Source: Trichomonas tenax
Taxonomy: Eukaryota > Parabasalia > Trichomonadida > Trichomonadidae
Assembly: GCA_023091735.1 (NCBI GenBank)
Contig: JALKBU010001020.1
Span: 1-18,302, forward strand
Direction of reading: 5' to 3'
DNA length: 18,302 nt
Positions 8,699 to 14,545 of this stretch are shown piece after piece (positions within the stretch are counted from its first letter, which is position 1; each line of letters begins with the position of its first letter). The notes under the pieces were generated by a model that saw only the letters and a program-made list of their open reading frames with translations, searched no databases and was not told where the DNA came from. A program made the position numbers and the translations under genes.

Positions 8699-10282
8699 AT
8701 GAGCGCCTTCATACAGCTCGAGCAGGACTTGTACAGTATCAAGACCTGCGACTTAAAGCAAATTATCTCGACTATTGGTCGCGCGGGAATAATCGGAGAC
8801 ATTGGTAAAACTAAGGGCCTTCTCATGCATATATTAGAAATTTCCCTCAAGAGGCCTCTCGCTGCGCAGTTTTATGCAAAGTTATGCGTTCAACTTTTTA
8901 TTCATACAAAATTTTACAACAAGGACTTCGATTTTAAGTCTTATGCAGCCGACTACTTGTTCTCTGAGATCTCTAAGGAGAGGGACCTCTACAGATTATC
9001 GTTTATGGTTCAGTTTTTATACTGGATTAAAATTTTGGGCGGATTCTCACCATATTACATTTCTACATTGATACATAAGTACACAAGCCTTCCTTCGTTC
9101 AACTTTATTGCATCAATGTTCCTTTTCACAACATTTGCGCTCGATCTCAACAAATATCAGCCATTGTTGTTCATTTCGCTTAAGAATTCTTTCTGCACTA
9201 CATCAAAGAATAAGATTTTGCCACCGGTTTTGCTCCAATTCGAATCTTATTTCGATGATTTTCGCACAATTGCTCAAATTTATTCAGATTCGTTCATCCA
9301 GGCACTCGTGGAAGATGATGCTGACAAGTTTATAGTACTTTGCTCGTCACCTTTCTTCGATCCGAACATGAAAGCTCCATTTTCGATTTTGTTCACACCA
9401 AAGTACCCGATAGACAACCCACACCTCATCGACTGTGCAGCACTTTGTGGCTCCGAGAAAATCTTCCGCTATCTTTTCCTCACTGCTAAACCAACAACAG
9501 CGAAAGATCTCGATTTGTTAGGAAGATGTGCTATCGCTGGTGGCTCCATTCCAATCATCCGATTATGCATCCAGCAAGGCGCCAGCGTCTACCATTTGCT
9601 CGAAGTCGCAACTGAATACCACAGATTCGAATTACTCAACTGGATGCTTTCTTTTGACCAATCAGAGCGTAGCATCTCTGCTTCCTTCGATATGGCATCG
9701 AAGACTAACGACATTCTCTCGTTCTTCATACTTTACTCAAATGCCGGAATGTTGTATGGAAAACCGATCCATTTCGCTGCTAGACACGCGTCAATCGATA
9801 TCCTTCAGTTCTTGAAATACATCAAGATGCCAATCAACTTCAAGGACTTCGATTCTACCGGAATGACTCCACTTCATCATGCAGTTCTTTCTCGCTCTCT
9901 CACGTGCATTAAGACTGTCCTTTCTATGGGCTACGGCATCGATGAAAAGGACTACACCGGATACACTGCCCTCGATCTCGCAAAAATCAACGGTCTCGAT
10001 GATATCGCTCACTTCTTAGAGAAATACATCGAAGGAAAGATGAGCGAGAAAGGGAGTGAAGAAGTTGAAGAAGATAAGAGATCTCACATTCTTCAGCCTC
10101 TCGCTGTCTGGCACCTCCTCATTATGGTTTCTTCGATCTTCTTAGGCGACGACATCTTCGCTGATAACTCTTCTACATTCGATTTCATCCAGCAGATCTT
10201 TTTCGAAAAGATATTCGTTCCTCCGATGTTCGATACAAGGATCTACCATTCTCCAAATAATAATAATAATCGAAATAATTGA
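8699..10282 (+). CDS. DUF3447 and ankyrin-repeat protein
   Basis: This intact 527-residue protein belongs to the very large trichomonad family that joins a DUF3447-like helical region to ankyrin repeats. Such repeats are protein-binding surfaces, but no partner or function is known here. Residues ~1-230 are helical and hydrophobic without a recognised domain. Residues ~239-330 (NPHLIDCAALCGSEKIFRYL, and CAIAGGSIPIIRLCIQQGA) match the DUF3447 style. Three ankyrin units follow at ~354-385 (GKPIHFAARHASIDILQFL), 387-418 (TGMTPLHHAVLSRSLTCIK) and 420-444 (TGYTALDLAKINGLDDIAHF). An acidic linker, a hydrophobic stretch (ILQPLAVWHLLIMVSSIFLG, ~464-483) and a short Asn-rich tail end the protein. The open frame extends upstream of 8699 to a stop at 8630, but 8699 is the first ATG. 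No good Inr lies just before it. Base composition is unlike neighbouring genes, with many C-ending codons. Confidence 0.85.
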   Translation: MSAFIQLEQDLYSIKTCDLKQIISTIGRAGIIGDIGKTKGLLMHILEISLKRPLAAQFYAKLCVQLFIHTKFYNKDFDFKSYAADYLFSEISKERDLYRLSFMVQFLYWIKILGGFSPYYISTLIHKYTSLPSFNFIASMFLFTTFALDLNKYQPLLFISLKNSFCTTSKNKILPPVLLQFESYFDDFRTIAQIYSDSFIQALVEDDADKFIVLCSSPFFDPNMKAPFSILFTPKYPIDNPHLIDCAALCGSEKIFRYLFLTAKPTTAKDLDLLGRCAIAGGSIPIIRLCIQQGASVYHLLEVATEYHRFELLNWMLSFDQSERSISASFDMASKTNDILSFFILYSNAGMLYGKPIHFAARHASIDILQFLKYIKMPINFKDFDSTGMTPLHHAVLSRSLTCIKTVLSMGYGIDEKDYTGYTALDLAKINGLDDIAHFLEKYIEGKMSEKGSEEVEEDKRSHILQPLAVWHLLIMVSSIFLGDDIFADNSSTFDFIQQIFFEKIFVPPMFDTRIYHSPNNNNNRNN

Positions 10283-10526
10283 GGCTTCAACCTCAGCTAA
10301 TAGTTTTGCTTTTGTTTTTGTTTTCGTTCTTTATAGATATATAATATTATTTTCTTTATGAATAAATTATATACTTTCGGCCAAATCTCGAGATTTTTTC
10401 TTTCAAATTCGAGTGATGAAATCCTTTCAAAACTTACTATTGATTGCATCGATTCAAATATTAGTACATAAGCAATATAGGGCACGATACACATAATCAT
10501 TTTGACGTTATTTATATAAATCTTTT
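10283..10526. other. Downstream spacer of the ankyrin gene
   Basis: AT-rich spacer with a T-rich run (10304-10330, interspersed G) shortly after the ankyrin stop codon. A minus-strand frame at 10297-10500 is Lys/Gln-rich only because of this run and has no family resemblance. I see no gene. Confidence 0.4.
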
Positions 10527-10748
10527 ATGTTTGATTTCATTTATATCTTACGAAGATTCTACAAATTTGACTCTATTCACATCATCAATGCATTTGTTAA
10601 TGAATGGAAACATTCTGATAGATCTAAAACTTGTTTATTTAATATTCATTCCTTTAGATTAAGGAATCAGAAGGTTATCTTTTTGATTGTTTTTAATCAG
10701 ATTAAATTATCTCGGGGTTTCGTAGACATACATGCATTCAGCTATTGA
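10527..10748 (+). CDS. Small uncharacterised reading frame, doubtful
   Basis: An ATG-initiated frame of 73 residues (MFDFIYILRRFYKFDSIHI...). A TCATTTT at 10497-10503 lies about 28 nt upstream of the ATG and could be an initiator. I recognise no domain. The composition is mixed aromatic and basic, with one hydrophobic patch (KVIFLIVFNQI), and its stop codon lies inside a small inverted repeat. It could be a chance frame; I keep it because it has both an ATG and an Inr-like site. Confidence 0.2.
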   Translation: MFDFIYILRRFYKFDSIHIINAFVNEWKHSDRSKTCLFNIHSFRLRNQKVIFLIVFNQIKLSRGFVDIHAFSY

Positions 10749-10787
10749 GTGAATGCAAGAACATTGTGGCCTCACCACTCAATGAGC
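10733..10787. repeat. Two mutually exclusive small stem-loops
   Basis: TGCATTCA (10733-10740) can pair with TGAATGCA (10750-10757). Alternatively ATTGAGTG (10744-10751) can pair with CACTCAAT (10776-10783), with flanking GCT/GAGC adding pairs across a bulge. The two stems share bases and exclude each other. Confidence 0.5.
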
Positions 10788-11139
10788 AATCCTTCTTTGG
10801 AAAATGAAAAAAAATTGAAAAAGTATTAAAGTTAAGCCATTTTAAGTTGATAAACAGAATGTGTCCATATAGAGGATATATGATTTAGTGATAAATCGTT
10901 TTGACTCACTGGAATAACATTTTAACTTTCGAAAGAAATATTGACGACTTATTTTTTAAATATAATTTGTCAAATAATAACACACATCACTTTCTTGTTA
11001 TTTAAAATTTGAGTTTGAAAAATGTTAACTATTCAATTTTATAGCAACGGAAAAAATGAATCTGTCCCATTTTAATACTAATGAATCACATTCAGAGTGT
11101 ATAGTTATTGTTTTTGAATTTAAGAATTTAAAACGTTCG
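10788..11139. other. Intergenic DNA with nothing recognised
   Basis: About 350 bp of AT-rich sequence with no convincing reading frame, tandem repeat or strong inverted repeat. It borders the left arm of the inverted-repeat pair at 11141. Confidence 0.4.
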
Positions 11140-11140
11140 T

Positions 11141-11242
11141 TATTGTTGTGTACTAAAGTTGTCATGAAAAAGTAACACAAAAGTGATAGTATCTGACATG
11201 TAAACATGTCTATTTGACGAATAAATATTTACGTGGCATGTG
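11141..11242 (+). repeat. Left arm of a ~102-bp inverted-repeat pair
   Basis: By eye this segment is roughly 90% identical to the reverse complement of 13626-13728, with about ten substitutions or indels. The longest shared blocks are AAAGTTGTCATGAAAAAGT, TATCTGACATGTAAACATGT and AATAAATATTTACGTGGCAT (the last two 20 bp). Similarity stops sharply on both sides. The arm contains the palindrome GACATGTAAACATGTC (11195-11210) and, reversed, GCCACGTAAA (11228-11237). The arrangement suggests terminal inverted repeats of a ~2.6-kb element or a scattered repeat family in opposite orientation. No transposase frame lies between the arms. Confidence 0.75.
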
Positions 11243-11399
11243 TTGGAGGAAATGAGCAGAAAACACTCCATTTTCAATGAGCTTCGATCTTGAAAAGTAT
11301 TTAATATCTATACTTCATTATGTATGGTATACATCGAATATATGGGCGCTGTAGATGTAATTTACGTGTTTGATAGTGCCCCAAAAAAATATAAAAGAC

Positions 11400-11483
11400 A
11401 GCAAAAATGATCAACTTCTAGCACAAACTCTCTAGAACAGCAAATATCTGGAGAATTTGTGCCAGAAATTGATCATTTTTGCT
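11400..11483. repeat. 33-bp-arm stem-loop
   Basis: Arms 11400-11432 and 11451-11483 match at 30 of 33 positions, with an 18-nt loop. All three differences are transitions that would be G-U pairs in a minus-strand transcript, so such an RNA would have an unbroken 33-bp stem. Confidence 0.8.
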
Positions 11484-11511
11484 GATTTTTATTATCGAAG
11501 ATGGCTTTGTT

Positions 11512-11570
11512 TGTCTGATAGCATGACAAATTGACTTACTCAGGCTATCAGTTTGTCATTCTATTAGACA
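11512..11570. repeat. 23-bp-arm stem-loop
   Basis: Arms 11512-11534 (TGTCTGATAGCATGACAAAT...) and 11548-11570 pair at 20 of 23 positions around a 13-nt loop. Two of the three mismatches would be G-U pairs in a plus-strand RNA. It lies 28 bp after the previous stem-loop. Confidence 0.75.
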
Positions 11571-11624
11571 CATAAAACGAGTGTTGTAAATCGACATATG
11601 AAATATTTAGATTCATCGCATTTA

Positions 11625-11683
11625 CTACGATTCTCTGAGGCTTCTACTGCATTCTGTGGCCTAGAAACCTCAGAGAGTCGTAG
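11625..11683. repeat. 21-bp-arm stem-loop
   Basis: Arms 11625-11645 (CTACGATTCTCTGAGGCTTC...) and 11663-11683 pair at 19 of 21 positions around a 17-nt loop. It is the third strong hairpin in less than 300 bp. Confidence 0.75.
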
Positions 11684-11758
11684 AAAGTGTAGATTTATAA
11701 ATGAAAGTCGAATGAGTTAGCTCTGAGCGAATCTGGAAGGCATCAATAGTCAACAAAT

Positions 11759-11808
11759 CATTAACTGTGAAGAGTAGCTTCGTATTTGTGTTTTATTGAC
11801 TGTTAATG
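11759..11808. repeat. Short 10-bp-arm inverted repeat
   Basis: CATTAACTGT (11759-11768) and ACTGTTAATG (11799-11808) are inverted copies with one mismatch. Alone this would be unremarkable, but it continues the series of stem-loops. Confidence 0.4.
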
Positions 11809-11873
11809 GCTTGGTTGTGATTAAATTGTGAGATTATCAAAGAACTTGTGAATTCTTGGCAATAATCCACTTT

Positions 11874-11939
11874 TTCTCCACTGGATAGAGGGATATCTTC
11901 ACTGGTAGTCCTCAAAATCAGTGAAAAACAAGTGGAGAA
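11874..11939. repeat. Nested stem-loop
   Basis: The outer arms TTCTCCACT (11874-11882) and AGTGGAGAA (11931-11939) are perfect. They enclose the inner perfect arms TTCACTG (11898-11904) and CAGTGAA (11919-11925). The arrangement is a two-tier hairpin with an internal loop. Confidence 0.6.
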
Positions 11940-12652
11940 CGCATGAACAACATTTATTAATTTATGACAATTTGACAAAAATCACTTTTGTTGCTTTCTC
12001 TATTATTTGCATGCACGGCAGAAACAAGAAAACATCAAAAACACATAAATTATCTATGCTTTTTTTGTTTGCCTTCGTGCATGTTTTTGAAGTTATGCAG
12101 GGCGAATTAGTAATATTTAATCCACTTAACATAAAGAATAGTATGAAATGCAAGTTTGATAATATATTATATCATATAAGTATAAGGCAAAACACAGTTT
12201 GCTGGAATAAAAAAATGGGACTAAAATATGCATCATTCGTCACTTTTAAATCATAAAAAATACACTTATTTCTTGTAACTAAAGGTGATACTAGCTCATA
12301 ATTTCTGAAATAGCATTGCATACACAATTCAAATACTTTTCCGCTAATATATATGCAATATTACTTATATAGATCTTTAATCACAACGTGATTTGCTTAA
12401 TGAGTGAATCTATTTTAATTTAATGTCAGTTATAGCTACACATAACAAGTTTAAGTTTCTGTACACACTTGGCATAATAAAAAACATAATCAATTATAGA
12501 ATATAATATTATAAATAAACAAATACGTTATTTTATGTAGTAGTTCAGACGAAAATGACACAAATATATGCATCACAAAGAATAATACAAAGGATATCAT
12601 TCATATAAACTGGATGTCCAAAGATGGGGCTACCTTAGGAACGAAAATTATC
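11940..12652. other. Intergenic DNA with no supported gene
   Basis: Very AT-rich sequence. A plus-strand frame runs through 11921-12256 but begins with GTG, overlaps the nested hairpin, has its first ATG only near 12010, and looks like no known family. The region 12260-12650 has no long frame and no strong repeat that I could see. Confidence 0.4.
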
Positions 12653-12818
12653 ATCCTAAAAGAGTTTGGATAGAGCTTTCTGTTTCACGATTTCTACAAA
12701 GAATTTAGATAGGGCTTTCAAACAAGTACAGTATATATTGGTATAACCTGAATTTAGGCGTAGTAATTTCCTCATCAAAAGAGTTTATATAGAGTTCATT
12801 TAGGCGTAGTGATTTCTC
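12653..12818 (+). repeat. Degenerate direct repeats (~46-bp spacing)
   Basis: TTTAGGCGTAGTAATTTCCTC (12753-12773) recurs 46 bp later as TTTAGGCGTAGTGATTTCTC (12799-12818). A second component of the form AAAGARTTTNNATAGRG occurs at about 12659, 12696 and 12778. The pattern looks like two or three decayed copies of a short unit. I see no coding sense in it. Confidence 0.5.
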
Positions 12819-13094
12819 AATCTTAATGACAAAATGAGTTCTGTCCATTAACATAACCTTAAAGTATAAGGGTCACCTTTCACGTCTTTTAAACATATAT
12901 CAGTGCTTGTGAGTAAATTTTATGGCAAATAAGCCCTACATGAAACAGTGTATCATAGCATATTGGAGATTCTGGTCTAAAAAGTGCGCTTGAAAAGCTC
13001 CTTTTTAGTGTGTTACTAAGTTAGCTCGTGAAATCATTGATATGCACACAATAATTCTATCATAGCAATAAAAATAATCGCCAATAAGATCGAG
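12819..13094. other. Intergenic DNA with one small hairpin
   Basis: No reading frame of interest. CTAAAAAG (12977-12984) and CTTTTTAG (13001-13008) are perfect 8-bp inverted arms with a 16-nt loop. Confidence 0.4.
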
Positions 13095-13104
13095 AATTTG
13101 TCAC

Positions 13105-13148
13105 GTAACGAAAGTTGTCAAGAAAAGTGATATTATCTGACATGTAAA
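13105..13148 (+). repeat. Third, shortened copy of the inverted-repeat arm
   Basis: GTAACGAAAGTTGTCA (13105-13120) followed by AGAAAAGTGATATTATCTGA and CATGTAAA matches the core of the 11141-11242 and 13626-13728 arms, with an internal deletion. It has the orientation of the left arm. With the right arm it could form a ~500-bp-loop inverted repeat. Another GATATGTAAA lies at 13195. Confidence 0.65.
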
Positions 13149-13299
13149 GTTATCAGAATCTCTTGTTTTATTTGTCAAAATATTAATATTTTTTGATATG
13201 TAAAGTCATATAATCATTCAAATTATGCATTAGTTTTTATTTCAAAATCGCGTCTGACGGGAAGAACTGGAGACTATATTGACACAGGTACTATGCATG

Positions 13300-13524
13300 T
13301 TAGTAGCTAAACTCACAGATCTTCCTTTCATATGCCATCATTAAGAAATCAAAGATTTCCACTTCAGAATGCCTCTGAAGAGCAAAATTAAATGCTTGAT
13401 TGGGACTTGTAGCTAAGGTGCTAGCAATCTGGTCCACAGTTCTTTCTTTCAGAAGCATTCTGTAGAGTAAATCGCTGATTATTTCAAAAATCGAGTCTGA
13501 AAGGAAGAACTGTGGACTGGATTG
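13300..13524 (-). pseudogene. Relic coding fragment of unknown family
   Basis: The minus strand is open for 74 codons between a TAG (13525-13527) and a TAA (13300-13302). The first ATG is at 13458. The peptide has protein-like composition (SDSIFEIISDLLYRMLLKER, then SPNQAFNFALQRHSEVEIFD), with amphipathic helices and few low-complexity residues. A second, shorter copy of its upstream part (QFFPSDAIL compared with QFFLSDSIF) reads on the same strand at about 13240-13285. This suggests a partial tandem duplication of a coding segment. I do not recognise the family. A helical regulatory or BTB/ankyrin-associated domain is possible, but that is a guess. It is either a gene fragment or a very small gene. 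Confidence 0.4.
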
Positions 13525-13530
13525 CTAGCA
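13419..13530. repeat. 35-bp inverted repeat inside the coding relic
   Basis: Arms 13419-13453 and 13496-13530 pair at 32 of 35 positions around a 42-nt loop. All three mismatches would be G-U in a plus-strand RNA. The right arm also resembles a direct copy at 13241-13280 (about 36 of 44 positions over ATTTCAAAATCG...GAAGAACTG). Confidence 0.75.
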
Positions 13531-13625
13531 TTTTGGCCACCAGTGCCAATAAAGCACTTAATTTTTCTTTTCAAAGTAAATTTAAACAATTATAGTATAT
13601 CATTCTTCCAATAATCATTTATAAT

Positions 13626-13728
13626 CACATGCCACGTAAATATTTATTTGTCAATTATACATGTTTACATGTCAGATAATATCACTTTATGTCACTTTTT
13701 CATGACAACTTTCGGTACGCAACAATTT
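13626..13728 (-). repeat. Right arm of the ~102-bp inverted-repeat pair
   Basis: The reverse complement of this segment matches 11141-11242 at about 90% by eye. It holds GCCACGTAAA at 13631-13640 and the reverse of GACATGTAAA at 13664-13673. I could not identify a target-site duplication outside the two arms. Confidence 0.75.
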
Positions 13729-13938
13729 GTAACACTAGTTTAGTAACTTTTAATTTTATATATCCCATGTCATAATATACATCCAAATCGACTTAAATAA
13801 CATCATATATGTATTTAAATCATGTTTTAAATTTAAAAATGCATGAAATTAAATTCTTGGAAGAACTCAATAGCTCGATATAAATATGTTTTGATATGTA
13901 AAGTCTGCCATTTTAACAAAGGGTGTTCTGTTAAGCTT

Positions 13939-14127
13939 ATAAGACGCTCTAACAAGCTTGATTGATGCTTTAGCAAGCTTGAAATGAACTATAACAAGCT
14001 TGATAGACTCTATAACAAGCTTAATAGACTCTCTAACAAGCTTGATAGACTCTCTAACAAGCTTGATAGACTCTCTAACAAGCTTGATAGACTCTCTAAT
14101 AAGATTTGGAGATGCTATAACAAGTTT
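13939..14127 (+). repeat. 21-bp minisatellite, nine units
   Basis: Nine consecutive 21-bp units, each ending in AAGCTT or a variant. The central ones are GATAGACTCTCTAACAAGCT+T (14044-14064 and 14065-14085, identical). Outer units diverge progressively on both sides, as expected when copies are gained in the middle. The unit is a multiple of three. Reading GAT AGA CTC TCT AAC AAG CTT gives the heptapeptide DRLSNKL, open through units 3-9, but unit 2 has TGA and no start codon precedes it. I treat it as non-coding. Confidence 0.85.
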
Positions 14128-14177
14128 AATTGAACTTATAAATAATTAGCAAATGTAAATTTTATAAATAAATCAAT

Positions 14178-14219
14178 TTTACATGTCAAAATGAAATACA
14201 TTTGCCACGTAAACATGTC
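14178..14219. repeat. Paired copies of the GACATGTAAA / GCCACGTAAA motif
   Basis: TTTACATGTC (14178-14187, reverse orientation) and GCCACGTAAACATGTC (14204-14219). The latter is an imperfect 16-bp palindrome, equivalent to the one inside the inverted-repeat arms. Confidence 0.55.
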
Positions 14220-14370
14220 ACTTTTCGCGATTCTTTATTATACCCAACAGTAAATGTTGCAAAAACTCAATGAGAGCTTCTAACTTTATGGCCTCCTCAA
14301 AATGTGGCAAAATGTCAAAAAATTCAAATGGCCTAAAAGTACCAAACCCACAAAATAGCCTCAAAACCAT
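14218..14370 (-). CDS. Possible 50-residue reading frame, doubtful
   Basis: An ATG (14370) to TGA (14218) frame on the minus strand. It has a hydrophobic start (MVLRLFCGFG) and a helical, protein-like remainder (FFDILPHFEEAIKLEALIEF). I recognise no family. It ends exactly in the palindromic motif copy at 14204-14219. It may be a fragment of an older gene rather than a functional small protein. Confidence 0.2.
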   Translation of the reverse strand: MVLRLFCGFGTFRPFEFFDILPHFEEAIKLEALIEFLQHLLLGIIKNREK

Positions 14371-14533
14371 TGATGGTATATCTTTTCAGAAATGAAGCGA
14401 TACAGCTAAGTTTGTGCGTATGATATGATTTTTGGATCAAGCTGATGTGATATATCAGCACAAAAATGTATACATATGTTAGGCAGAAGTAAAATTTTAT
14501 TTGAATGTGTCTTAACGTATTGTCAATTTTCCA

Positions 14534-14544
14534 TCATATCACAT
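14534..14544 (+). promoter_or_regulatory. Initiator element of the HEAT-like gene
   Basis: TCATATCACAT lies directly before ATG 14546 and contains two overlapping TCA(+1)-Y-(T/A) initiators (TCATAT at 14534, TCACAT at 14539). The spacing of about 5-12 nt to the start codon is typical of trichomonad core promoters with very short 5' leaders. Confidence 0.6.
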
Positions 14545-14545
14545 A

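Noticed and set aside
8601..8700. Intron upstream of the ankyrin start
   Set aside because: No GTATGT-type 5' site or the conserved trichomonad branch/3' motif (ACTAACACACAG) was found here or in other gaps between frames.
10297..10500. 67-residue minus-strand frame
   Set aside because: Its Lys/Gln-rich start comes from a T-rich run on the plus strand, and no domain is visible.
11025..11207. 60-residue minus-strand frame
   Set aside because: It overlaps the left inverted-repeat arm and resembles no protein; the DNA repeat explains the sequence.
11921..12256. 111-residue plus-strand frame
   Set aside because: It starts with GTG, has its first ATG near 12010, overlaps a hairpin and lacks any recognisable pattern; probably chance.
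11141..13728. Autonomous transposon or Maverick/Polinton
   Set aside because: No transposase, integrase or polymerase frame lies between the inverted repeats, and the span is far too short for a Maverick.
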